Origin: Arthrobacter sp. ISL-48
Lineage (GTDB): Bacteria; Actinomycetota; Actinomycetes; Actinomycetales; Micrococcaceae
NCBI RefSeq assembly: GCF_018613805.1
Contig: NZ_JAGGPL010000020.1
Span: 1 to 64,000 of the forward strand
Direction: 5' to 3'
DNA length: 64,000 nucleotides
Under the pieces are notes generated by a model, which worked only from the letters and a program-made list of their open reading frames with translations, did not search any database and was not told the DNA's origin. A program made the translations under genes and the position numbers. This document shows, one piece after another, positions 30,564 to 38,289 of this stretch (position 1 is its first letter; each line of letters begins with the position of its first letter).

Positions 30564-31592
30564 CTAGTCGGCGTCGCTGAGACTCTTCTTGGCGTCTTCC
30601 TCAAGGCGTGGATCGAGTTTGGACTCCTGCGCCTTGGAGCTGGCCAGGCTGGCGATCACGGCGATGATGATGGTGCCGATGATCACGCCGAGGGAAACGT
30701 AGGTGGGGATCTCCGGAGCCCACTCGATGTGATGGCCGCCGTTGATGAAGGGCAGCTCATTGACGTGCATCGCATGCAGGACCAGCTTCACACCGATGAA
30801 CGCCAGGATGACGGACAGTGCGTGCTTGAGGTAAACAAGCCGGTTCATCAGTCCACCCAGGAGGAAGTACAGCTGGCGGAGACCCATGAGCGCGAAGATG
30901 TTGGCGGTGAACACGATGAAGGCGCTCTGGGTCAGGCCGAAGATGGCAGGAATCGAATCTACGGCGAACAGCAGGTCGGTCATGCCGATCGTGACAAAAA
31001 CAATGAGCATCGGGGTGAAGACCTTCTTGCCGTTCACCACGGTCCGCAGCTTGCCGCCGTCGTATTTGTCCGACATTGGAATCACCTTGCGGAGCTTCTC
31101 GATGATTGGGTTTTCTTTGTCCTCTTCGTCTTCGCCCTCATCCTGTGCCTGCTTCCAGGCGGTCCAGAGCAGGAAGGCGCCGAAGATGTAGAAGACCCAG
31201 CTGAACTGTTCGATGACGATGGCGCCCAGCATGATGAAGATGCCGCGCAGGATGAGCGCGATGACGATACCCACCATGAGCACTTCCTGCTGGTACTTAC
31301 GCGGTACCGAGAAGCGGGCCATGATGATGATGAAGACGAAGAGGTTGTCGATGCTCAGGCTGTATTCGGTGACCCAGCCGGCAATGAACTGGCCGCCGTA
31401 CTCCGGGCCGGTGAACAGGAACATCGCCCCGGCGAAGACCAGGGCCAGGGTCACGTAGAAGGCGACCCACAGGCCGGCCTCCTTCATGGAAGGTTCATGC
31501 GGGCGGCGGAGCACCAGGAGCAGGTCAAGAGCGAGGATGATGCCGAGGACGACGAACGAGCCGACCTCGAACCACAGGGGAAGTTCGAGCAC
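30564..31592 (-). CDS. TerC family integral membrane protein, probable manganese exporter
   Basis: A 342-residue membrane protein with about eight or nine hydrophobic segments. Family features are SIDNLFVFIIIMARF and DLLFAVDSIPAIFGLTQ, whose acidic residues sit inside the membrane and are thought to handle metal ions. TerC relatives under manganese riboswitches act as Mn2+ exporters or supply Mn2+ to exported proteins; the riboswitch-like leader here supports that. The frame is open 20 codons upstream, but conserved sequence begins at this GTG. The C-terminus is a charged cytoplasmic tail. Confidence 0.9.
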   Translation of the reverse strand: MLELPLWFEVGSFVVLGIILALDLLLVLRRPHEPSMKEAGLWVAFYVTLALVFAGAMFLFTGPEYGGQFIAGWVTEYSLSIDNLFVFIIIMARFSVPRKYQQEVLMVGIVIALILRGIFIMLGAIVIEQFSWVFYIFGAFLLWTAWKQAQDEGEDEEDKENPIIEKLRKVIPMSDKYDGGKLRTVVNGKKVFTPMLIVFVTIGMTDLLFAVDSIPAIFGLTQSAFIVFTANIFALMGLRQLYFLLGGLMNRLVYLKHALSVILAFIGVKLVLHAMHVNELPFINGGHHIEWAPEIPTYVSLGVIIGTIIIAVIASLASSKAQESKLDPRLEEDAKKSLSDAD

Positions 31593-31620
31593 AGGAAAGC
31601 CTTTCGCAGGGTACAGAGAA

Positions 31621-31745
31621 GCGGTGTAAGTCTCTCCGGCCAGCCTGTGCACTTGGTGCTGAAGTGGTGGCCCGCTACGCCCGGCCAGGCAACCATGCCT
31701 GGCGTGTTGACGATCGTAGCGCTCGGGATACTCCCCTACGTGACA
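31621..31745 (-). promoter_or_regulatory. yybP-ykoY-type manganese riboswitch before terC
   Basis: Read on the minus strand, this leader holds the conserved pieces of the yybP-ykoY aptamer in order: GGGGAGTA in the first loop, GATCGTCAACACG, a G/C-rich stem, and a closing GGAGAGACTTACACC that can pair with the 5' end. It ends about 30 bases before the terC GTG and I see no strong terminator after it, so control of translation is more likely. Known members sense Mn2+ and switch on Mn exporters. Recognition is by memory of the motif, not by a covariance search. Confidence 0.82.
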
Positions 31746-31801
31746 TTAACTGTACCCCAGCAGCAGCGGTGCGCGCCGCACGCCATTCTCTGTGGACCCG
31801 G

Positions 31802-33901
31802 TCAGGCGTGTCCGGCTGCCTGCATCTGGCGGAGTTCCTTCTTGAGTTCGCTCACTTCATCACGGATCCTAGCAGCCACCTCGAACTGGAGTTCCGCGGC
31901 CGCACCATGCATCTGTTCGGTCAGCTGCTCAATGAGGCCCACGAGGTCCTCAGCAGGCGCCGCCGCGAGGCCGTCCGCCCTGACCTGGGCGGCACCCTTC
32001 GCGCCGGACTTCCCCCGCTTGGCTCCCTTCGCAAGCCTGTTGTTGTTGAGTAGCTCCTGGGTGTCGGCGTCCTCCCTGGCGAGCTGGTCCGTGATGTCCG
32101 CGATCTTCTTCCGGAGCGGCTGCGGATCCACCCCGTTTTCGGTGTTGTACGCGACCTGGATGACTCGGCGCCGGTTCGTTTCGTCGATGGCCTTGGCCAT
32201 GGAGTCGGTGATGCGGTCAGCGTACATGTGGACCTGTCCCGACACGTTGCGGGCCGCACGTCCGATGGTCTGGATCAGCGACGTGGCCGAGCGCAGGAAA
32301 CCTTCCTTATCGGCATCAAGGATGCTGACCAGTGAGACTTCCGGCAAGTCCAGGCCTTCCCGGAGCAGGTTGATGCCAACCAGCACATCGAAGCTGCCCA
32401 TCCGGAGTTCGCGGAGCAATTCCACGCGCCGCAGCGTGTCCACATCCGAATGCAGGTACTCCACCTTGATGCCATGGCCCAGGAGGTAGTCCGTGAGGTC
32501 CTCGGCCATGCGCTTGGTCAGGGTGGTGACCAGGACCCTTTCGTCCTTTTCAACGCGGGTCCTGATCTCCCCGAGGAGGTCATCGATCTGGCCCTTGGTC
32601 GGTTTGACCACCACTTCCGGATCGATGAGGCCCGTGGGACGAATGATCTGCTGGACGAAGCCGTCCGCCTTGCCAAGTTCATACTTGCCCGGCGTAGCGG
32701 ACAGGTAGACCGTCTGGCCGACGCGCTCCAGGAACTCGTCCCATTTGAGCGGTCGGTTGTCCATGGCGGAGGGAAGACGGAAGCCGTGGTCCACCAGGGT
32801 CCGCTTGCGGGACATGTCACCTTCGTACATGGCCCCGATCTGCGGCACAGTGACGTGGGATTCGTCGATGACCAGCAGGAAGTCGTCCGGAAAGTAGTCG
32901 ATAAGGCAGTGCGGGGCGGTGCCGCCGGCACGGCCGTCAATGTGCCGTGAGTAGTTCTCGATGCCGTTGCAGAAACCCATCTGCTGCATCATCTCAAGGT
33001 CATAGGTGGTGCGCATCCGCAGGCGCTGGGCTTCCACCAGCTTGTTCTGGCCCTCCAGCATGGCCAGACGTTCGGCCAGCTCGTCTTCGATCGCCGTGAT
33101 GGCGCGTCCCATCCGTTCCGGCCCCGCCACGTAATGCGACGCAGGGAAGACGTACATCTCGGTCTCCTCCCGAAGGATCTCACCGGTGACCGGATGCAGG
33201 GTGTAGATGTTCTCCACTTCGTCCCCGAAGAACTCGATGCGCAGGGCGAGTTCCTCGTACATGGGGATGATCTCCACGGTGTCGCCGCGGACCCGGAAGG
33301 TGCCGCGGTGGAAGTCCATGTCATTCCGGGTGTACTGCATGGAGACAAACTTGCGCAGGAGACGGTCCCGGTCCATCTGCTGACCCTTGCGGAGCGTGAC
33401 CATGCCGGCAATGTACTCTTCCGGTGTACCCAGTCCGTAGATGCAGGATACGGTGGCCACCACGATCACGTCCCTCCGGGTCAGGAGGGCGTTGGTGGCC
33501 GAGTGGCGGAGCCTTTCCACTTCCTCATTGACGGAGGAGTCCTTCTCAATGAAGGTGTCCGTCTGCGGAACGTAGGCTTCAGGCTGGTAGTAGTCGTAGT
33601 AGGAGACGAAGTATTCCACCGCGTTGTTGGGCAGCAACTCGCGGAATTCGTTGGCGAGCTGGGCGGCGAGCGTCTTGTTCTGCACCATAACCAGAGTGGG
33701 CCGCTGGACCTGTTCAATGAGCCAGGCCGTCGTGGCGCTCTTACCGGTACCGGTGGCACCCAGCAGGACCACGTCCTTTTCACCGTTCCTGATGCGCTCC
33801 GTCAGCTCCGCGATGGCGGCCGGCTGGTCACCGGCCGGCTGAAATTCGCTGATGACTTCGAAGGGAGCTACAACGCGGTTGATCTCCTGTGCAAGGCTCA
33901 T
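31802..33901 (-). CDS. uvrB: Excinuclease ABC subunit B
   Basis: UvrB verifies damage delivered by UvrA and recruits UvrC. The 699-residue protein has P-loop GATGTGKSATTAWL (about residues 48-61), the beta-hairpin region VSYYDYYQPEAYVPQTDTFI, helicase motif II in IDESHV, motif VI in TIGRAARN, and the C-terminal UVR motif in AAARIRDEVSELKKELRQMQ-like sequence. The ATG lacks a ribosome site and lies six bases after TAGATT, implying a leaderless mRNA. It follows coaE on the same strand with about 70 bases between. Confidence 0.97.
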   Translation of the reverse strand: MSLAQEINRVVAPFEVISEFQPAGDQPAAIAELTERIRNGEKDVVLLGATGTGKSATTAWLIEQVQRPTLVMVQNKTLAAQLANEFRELLPNNAVEYFVSYYDYYQPEAYVPQTDTFIEKDSSVNEEVERLRHSATNALLTRRDVIVVATVSCIYGLGTPEEYIAGMVTLRKGQQMDRDRLLRKFVSMQYTRNDMDFHRGTFRVRGDTVEIIPMYEELALRIEFFGDEVENIYTLHPVTGEILREETEMYVFPASHYVAGPERMGRAITAIEDELAERLAMLEGQNKLVEAQRLRMRTTYDLEMMQQMGFCNGIENYSRHIDGRAGGTAPHCLIDYFPDDFLLVIDESHVTVPQIGAMYEGDMSRKRTLVDHGFRLPSAMDNRPLKWDEFLERVGQTVYLSATPGKYELGKADGFVQQIIRPTGLIDPEVVVKPTKGQIDDLLGEIRTRVEKDERVLVTTLTKRMAEDLTDYLLGHGIKVEYLHSDVDTLRRVELLRELRMGSFDVLVGINLLREGLDLPEVSLVSILDADKEGFLRSATSLIQTIGRAARNVSGQVHMYADRITDSMAKAIDETNRRRVIQVAYNTENGVDPQPLRKKIADITDQLAREDADTQELLNNNRLAKGAKRGKSGAKGAAQVRADGLAAAPAEDLVGLIEQLTEQMHGAAAELQFEVAARIRDEVSELKKELRQMQAAGHA

Positions 33902-33907
33902 GAATCT

Positions 33908-33913
33908 AATCTA
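33908..33913 (-). promoter_or_regulatory. -10 hexamer TAGATT for leaderless uvrB
   Basis: TAGATT on the minus strand, then six bases, then the uvrB ATG. No Shine-Dalgarno sequence and no LexA-like palindrome is visible in the adjacent 70 bases. Confidence 0.55.
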
Positions 33914-33972
33914 CAACCGCGGGCCGACAGTAAGAGTCTCCATCCGGTGGGCCGGGCTGCAGTCACGACGGG

Positions 33973-35193
33973 TCAGGATTCGTACGACGGCGGCGACCAC
34001 CCCGAGCGGGCGGCCCACAGTTCCATGGGTTCTTCGGCTGCCGCGAACCAGGGCTCCTTGTCCGCTGCATACCCTGCCGTGGAAGTCTCGTGCGAGTGCA
34101 GTTCGGCAAGGTGGCGTTTCAGCGCGAGGTAGTCCCCCCGGGCGGCCGGTTCAGCACGGAGCCAGTCCCGGAGGCAGAGAGCGAACCGCCATCCCGGCGA
34201 ACCCGCTGTCCGGACGTGGAGGTTGACGGGCCGGCCCGGATCCGCGCTGGCATGGAACCGCTTGACCCAGCCGGCGCCGTCCGGATGGGACGCCTTCGGC
34301 ACATCTGAGGTGATGCCCGGGACACGGGGGAACCCGGCGGAGCCCAGGGCAGTTTCAAGCCCTTCAGCGGCGGCCACGTCCCGGACCGTCAGCTGCAGGT
34401 CAATGATGTCCGTCGCATCAAGGCCTGGTACGGAGGTTGATCCGATATGGTCCAGGCCGAGGAGCACGCCTTCGCCGGCACCCTGGAGGGATGCCCGGAT
34501 CCGGTCCATCAGCCGGCGGGCTTGGTGCGGCCACTCGGGTCGCGCCGGCTTGAGCACCGGGCCGGTCCTGGCCGCTGCCACGCCGGCTTCAAGGTTCCCG
34601 GCGAACGGCACCAGGCGTTCCGTCCACAGCAGGTCCACCTGCTTCACAAGCTGGTCCAGGGTACCGGAATTCTCCAGGACCGCGTCGGCGGCTGCCAGCC
34701 TGGCTTCGCGGGAGGCCTGCGCCGCCATACGGGACCGGGCCTCATCCGCGGACATCCCACGGGACTCCAGCATCCGCTTGATCCGTAGATTGTCCGGGGC
34801 ATCGACGACGAGCACCAGGTGGAAGTTGCTGCCCTGGCCTGTCTCCACGAGAAGCGGAATATCCTGGACCACGATGGCCCCCTCTGCCGAGGAAGCGATG
34901 ATGCCGGCCGCGGCTTCGCGGACCAGCGGATGAATGATCCCGTTCAGCACAGCCAGGCGCGACGGGTCACCGAAAACAACGGAACCAAGCTTTGCCCGAT
35001 CCAGCCTGCCATTGCCATCCAGCATGTCGCTGCCGAAGGCTTCGACGACGCCGGCCAGCCCCGGCGTGCCCGGCTCGACAACTTCCCGGGCCAGCGCATC
35101 AGCATCCACCACGACCGCACCGAGCCCGGCAAGCCGTGAGGCAACCACTGACTTCCCTGAGGCGATGCCGCCCGTCAAACCGATTTTCAGCAC
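33973..35193 (-). CDS. coaE: Dephospho-CoA kinase fused to a GrpB/UPF0157 domain
   Basis: The N-terminal 200 residues are dephospho-CoA kinase, the last step of coenzyme A synthesis, with P-loop GLTGGIASGKSVV (about residues 5-17) and QDIPLLVETG. The C-terminal 190 residues are a GrpB-type nucleotidyltransferase-fold domain with GLDHIGSTSVPGL and FHASADPGRPVNLHV. The same fusion is known in mycobacteria and other actinobacteria, where the extra domain affects CoaE stability or activity. The GTG start lies six bases after TAGGCT. It is divergent from the YigZ-like gene with only 22 bases between starts. Confidence 0.95.
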   Translation of the reverse strand: MLKIGLTGGIASGKSVVASRLAGLGAVVVDADALAREVVEPGTPGLAGVVEAFGSDMLDGNGRLDRAKLGSVVFGDPSRLAVLNGIIHPLVREAAAGIIASSAEGAIVVQDIPLLVETGQGSNFHLVLVVDAPDNLRIKRMLESRGMSADEARSRMAAQASREARLAAADAVLENSGTLDQLVKQVDLLWTERLVPFAGNLEAGVAAARTGPVLKPARPEWPHQARRLMDRIRASLQGAGEGVLLGLDHIGSTSVPGLDATDIIDLQLTVRDVAAAEGLETALGSAGFPRVPGITSDVPKASHPDGAGWVKRFHASADPGRPVNLHVRTAGSPGWRFALCLRDWLRAEPAARGDYLALKRHLAELHSHETSTAGYAADKEPWFAAAEEPMELWAARSGWSPPSYES

Positions 35194-35199
35194 CCCACC

Positions 35200-35209
35200 A
35201 GCCTAAACT
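35200..35209. promoter_or_regulatory. Overlapping divergent -10 elements for coaE and the YigZ-like gene
   Basis: Minus-strand TAGGCT (35200-35205) precedes the coaE GTG by six bases, and plus-strand TAAACT (35204-35209) precedes the yigZ-like GTG by six bases. The two hexamers share two base pairs, so both promoters cannot be melted and occupied at once. Confidence 0.6.
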
Positions 35210-35215
35210 GAACCG

Positions 35216-35917
35216 GTGGCAGATTCGGCGGAGGACCAGGACAGCAGGACGACGGCCTACACCACACTTGCCGTGGGTCCGGACTTTCGCCATGAGATCG
35301 AGATCAAACGGTCGAGGTTCATCACTGTCCTGCGCCGGGCAGAGAGCGAGGATTCCGCCCGGGAACTCGTGGCCGGGCTGCGCCGCGAGTTCCACGATGC
35401 GCGCCACCACTGTTCGGCCTTTGTCCTGGGGCCGGACCGGGACATCCATCGTTCCAACGACGACGGCGAACCCTCCGGCACGGCGGGCATACCTATGCTG
35501 GAGGCCCTCCTGAAAAGGGAAACGGCGCCCGGGATGACGGACCTCAGTGACGCCAGCGCCGTCGTCGTCCGTTACTTCGGCGGAATCCTGCTCGGTGCCG
35601 GAGGGCTGGTGCGCGCCTATTCCGAATCTGTCTCCTCGGCGTTGGATCTCGCACCTCTGGTCCGGCGCCGTCGCCTGCGGATCTGTTCGGCGGCGGTCCC
35701 CCATGCTGCCGCGGGACGTTTGGAAAACGACCTGAGGGCGGCCGGATTTGTTATGGCGGAAACGGGCTATGACGCCCATGAAACTGTCCTGCGCCTGGCA
35801 CTGCCCGACGATCCGGCGGACATCTCCGCTGCCACCGAACGCCTGTTGGCCTTTACGTCCGGAAGCGCACACCTCACGCTTGGTGGAACGGAGTGGATCG
35901 ATGTCCCCCTCCCCTGA
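35216..35917 (+). CDS. YigZ/IMPACT family protein
   Basis: A 233-residue protein of the IMPACT/YigZ family, whose bacterial members are of uncertain function and whose eukaryotic members act in translation control. Family features are EIEIKRSRFI (about residues 24-33), DDGEPSGTAGIPMLEALL, VVRYFGGILLGAGGLVRAY, and a smaller C-terminal ferredoxin-like domain. The GTG start is at the 3' edge of a leaderless-type promoter. Its last 17 bases overlap the downstream GNAT start, so the pair forms an operon. Confidence 0.9.
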   Translation: MADSAEDQDSRTTAYTTLAVGPDFRHEIEIKRSRFITVLRRAESEDSARELVAGLRREFHDARHHCSAFVLGPDRDIHRSNDDGEPSGTAGIPMLEALLKRETAPGMTDLSDASAVVVRYFGGILLGAGGLVRAYSESVSSALDLAPLVRRRRLRICSAAVPHAAAGRLENDLRAAGFVMAETGYDAHETVLRLALPDDPADISAATERLLAFTSGSAHLTLGGTEWIDVPLP

Positions 35918-36410
35918 TGTCGCGCTTGTGGATGTCAATGAGGCCATCCTGGAGCAGCTGCTGGTCCTGGCCGTTGAGGATGCGTCCCCTGACGAGGTGA
36001 CCCCGCCGTTGGGCACCGGGCCAGGGTGGGACGCGGAACGCACTGCCTGGTTCTACGCATACCACCGCGCCGCTGTGGGCCTTGACGGTCCGGCACAGGA
36101 GAAAAGCTGGGCCGTCTTGTGCGACGGCAAGGTTGCCGGGTCCATCCGGCTCAAACGCACCGCTTCGCCAGATAATGCAGGGGAAGCCTCCGCAGAGACG
36201 GGCATCTGGCTGGGACGGCACCACCGCGGACGTGGAGTCGGGACCGCCGCTTTGCGCCTTGTCCTGGAGGAGGCACGCGGTGCAGGCATGGAGCGGGTGG
36301 TGGCCAGCACCATGGCGGGGAATCTTGGCGCCCGGGGCATCCTGGCTTCGGTGGGTGCCGTCCTGATGTTCGAGGGCGACGGCACCGTTAGGGCCGGCGT
36401 CGACCTTTAG
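35901..36410 (+). CDS. GNAT family N-acetyltransferase
   Basis: A 169-residue acetyltransferase. Motif A is in IWLGRHHRGRGVGTAALRLV (about residues 94-113), followed by the helix and strand of motif B ending VVASTMAGNLGARGILASVG. The first ATG that begins conserved-looking sequence is used; earlier codons in the frame lie deep inside yigZ. It starts within the last 17 bases of yigZ, suggesting translational coupling. Substrate unknown. Confidence 0.82.
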   Translation: MSPSPDVALVDVNEAILEQLLVLAVEDASPDEVTPPLGTGPGWDAERTAWFYAYHRAAVGLDGPAQEKSWAVLCDGKVAGSIRLKRTASPDNAGEASAETGIWLGRHHRGRGVGTAALRLVLEEARGAGMERVVASTMAGNLGARGILASVGAVLMFEGDGTVRAGVDL

Positions 36411-36424
36411 CGGCCAGCCAGACC

Positions 36425-36515
36425 GGATTGCGTAACTTTAGCGGCCCACCCAGTGTGCACAGCCCGGAATACCAGGGCTGGCCCCAGCTACTCGGGCTAT
36501 AAATTACGCATTTCC
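36425..36515. repeat. Imperfect inverted repeat with nested hairpins between the GNAT gene and rpsA
   Basis: GGATTGCGTAACTTTAG (36425-36441) is matched in inverted orientation by CTATAAATTACGCATTTCC (36497-36515), with the exact core TGCGTAA/TTACGCA. Between them CAGCCC and GGGCTG can form a smaller hairpin. A short direct repeat, CTTTAGCGGCC, also flanks the GNAT stop. I see no gene here. Confidence 0.45.
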
Positions 36516-36537
36516 GTCCAGTGGGCCTGGCGTTAAG

Positions 36538-36573
36538 CACAACGGGCCCCTGCTTTCGCAGGGACCCGTTGTG
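36538..36573 (-). terminator. rpsA terminator
   Basis: A 16-bp stem (CACAACGGGTCCCTGC on the minus strand, one G-U pair) closed by a GAAA tetraloop lies 28 bases after the rpsA stop. It also faces the convergent GNAT gene and could stop that transcript. Confidence 0.85.
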
Positions 36574-36600
36574 TTGGCCCGGAAGCCGGGCCAATGGCGA

Positions 36601-38076
36601 CTAAGCGCCGGTCAGCTTCTCACGCAGTGCTGCAAGAGCCTCGTCCGAAGCAAGCGTGCCTGCACCGGTCTCGGCAGCAGCCGGCTCGGAGGAGTAGCTT
36701 GTGGTGCCGGAATCGCTGTCACCGGACGTTGCAGCTGCAGCGTCGTCGGCAGCGTGCTGGGTAACCTGCTTCTTGTGTGCTTCCCAGCGGGTCTGGGCGT
36801 CAGCGTACTGCTGCTCCCAGGCTGCACGCTGGTTCTCGTAGCCTTCAAGCCACTCGTTGGACTCCGGGTCGAAGCCCTCCGGGTACTTGTAGTTGCCTTC
36901 TTCGTCGTACTCAGCGGCCATGCCGTAGAGAGCCGGATCGAATTCGGTGCTCTCGGCGTCGACACCCTCGTTGGCCTGCTTGAGGGACAGCGAAATACGG
37001 CGGCGTTCGAGGTCGATGTCGATGACCTTGACGAACAGCTCGTCACCAACGGAGACAACCTGCTCGGCCAGCTCAACGTGGCGCACGGCGAGCTCGGAGA
37101 TGTGGACCAGGCCTTCGATGCCGTCTTCGACGCGAACGAACGCACCGAACGGAACGAGCTTGGTGACCTTACCCGGAACAACCTGCCCGAGGGCGTGGGT
37201 GCGGGCGAAGGTCTGCCACGGGTCTTCCTGCGTAGCCTTGAGCGACAGGGAGACACGCTCGCGGTCCAGGTCGACCTCGAGAACCTCGACGGTGACTTCC
37301 TGGCCGACTTCGACGACCTCGGACGGGTGGTCGATGTGCTTCCAGGACAGCTCGGAAACGTGGACCAGGCCGTCTACGCCGCCCAGGTCCACGAAGGCAC
37401 CAAAGTTGACGATGGAGGAAACGACGCCGGGACGGACCTGGCCCTTTTCCAGCTTGTTGAGGAACGTGGAGCGGACCTCGGACTGGGTCTGCTCGAGCCA
37501 GGCACGGCGGGACAGCACAACGTTGTTGCGGTTCTTGTCCAGCTCGATGATCTTGGCTTCGATCTGCTGACCGATGTACGGAGCAAGGTCGCGCACACGG
37601 CGCATCTCGACGAGGGATGCGGGCAGGAAGCCGCGCAGACCGATGTCGAGGATAAGACCACCCTTGACAACCTCGATGACGGTACCGGTGACGACACCGT
37701 CTTCTTCCTTGACCTTCTCGATGTCGCCCCAGGCGCGCTCGTACTGAGCACGCTTCTTGGAGAGGATCAGGCGGCCTTCTTTGTCTTCCTTGGTGAGCAC
37801 CAGGGCTTCGACCTGATCGCCAACGGAGACGACGTCTCCGGGATCAACGTCGTGCTTGATGGAAAGCTCGCGGGAGGGGATGACACCTTCGGTCTTGTAA
37901 CCGATGTCGAGCAGAACTTCATCGCGGTCGACCTTGACGACGGTACCTTCGACGAGGTCTCCGTCGTTGAAGTACTTGATGGTGGCGTCGACTGCTGCGA
38001 GGAAGTCCTCAGCGGTACCGATGTCGTTAATGGCGACTACGGGGGTACCGGGCTTCTCGGTGGAGGTGATGGTCAT
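36601..38076 (-). CDS. rpsA: 30S ribosomal protein S1
   Basis: S1 binds mRNA and helps the 30S subunit start translation. The 491-residue protein has four S1 RNA-binding repeats, beginning near GDLVEGTVVKVDRDEVLLDI, GVVTGTVIEVVKGGLILDI, GQVRPGVVSSIVNFGAFVDL and GQVVPGKVTKLVPFGAFVRV, then an unstructured alanine- and serine-rich tail of about 110 residues. This is the usual actinobacterial layout, shorter than the six-repeat E. coli form. GGAG lies about ten bases before the ATG. It is transcribed alone from a strong promoter with a 165-base structured leader. Confidence 0.96.
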   Translation of the reverse strand: MTITSTEKPGTPVVAINDIGTAEDFLAAVDATIKYFNDGDLVEGTVVKVDRDEVLLDIGYKTEGVIPSRELSIKHDVDPGDVVSVGDQVEALVLTKEDKEGRLILSKKRAQYERAWGDIEKVKEEDGVVTGTVIEVVKGGLILDIGLRGFLPASLVEMRRVRDLAPYIGQQIEAKIIELDKNRNNVVLSRRAWLEQTQSEVRSTFLNKLEKGQVRPGVVSSIVNFGAFVDLGGVDGLVHVSELSWKHIDHPSEVVEVGQEVTVEVLEVDLDRERVSLSLKATQEDPWQTFARTHALGQVVPGKVTKLVPFGAFVRVEDGIEGLVHISELAVRHVELAEQVVSVGDELFVKVIDIDLERRRISLSLKQANEGVDAESTEFDPALYGMAAEYDEEGNYKYPEGFDPESNEWLEGYENQRAAWEQQYADAQTRWEAHKKQVTQHAADDAAAATSGDSDSGTTSYSSEPAAAETGAGTLASDEALAALREKLTGA

Positions 38077-38156
38077 GTAGTAGGGGCTCCGTTGTGGATA
38101 GTTAGTCGGTCAGGTAAAACCACCATGCCCGCGTTATGGAACGCAGGCACGGGCAT

Positions 38157-38226
38157 CGGCACACCGCGCGGATGTGCCGGGTCATCCTGATTTTGTGGAT
38201 TAGTGTTTCTCTAACTGCAGAGAAAC
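38157..38226 (-). promoter_or_regulatory. Structured rpsA mRNA leader
   Basis: Two clear stems lie here: CGGCACA/TGTGCCG (38157-38179) and GTTTCTC/GAGAAAC (38205-38226), with a third, weaker GCGTT/AACGC stem nearer to rpsA. Together they could fold most of the roughly 165-base leader. Feedback control by S1 is possible but not shown. Confidence 0.45.
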
Positions 38227-38249
38227 GTGCACGTAGTACACGCCCGTTT

Positions 38250-38279
38250 ATTCTAGTCGCAGCGGCCAACGTCGGTCAA
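38250..38279 (-). promoter_or_regulatory. rpsA promoter
   Basis: On the minus strand TTGACC (38274-38279) and TAGAAT (38250-38255) are separated by 18 bases, close to the housekeeping sigma consensus. It starts just downstream of the eis stop codon. Confidence 0.7.
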
Positions 38280-38289
38280 AAGCGCCTGC

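Noticed and set aside
30729..32489. 586-codon open frame on the plus strand across terC and uvrB
   Set aside because: It crosses two well-supported genes and the riboswitch on the other strand and changes composition along its length, as a chance frame would.
33902..33972. SOS box before uvrB
   Set aside because: No TCGAAC-type palindrome is present in the gap between coaE and uvrB.
36411..36600. Possible tRNA or small RNA in the GNAT-rpsA gap
   Set aside because: Stems are present, but no cloverleaf, T-loop GTTCGA or acceptor end can be found.
36571..38190. 539-codon open frame antisense to rpsA
   Set aside because: Antisense shadow of the repetitive acidic S1 protein; it also runs through the rpsA promoter leader.
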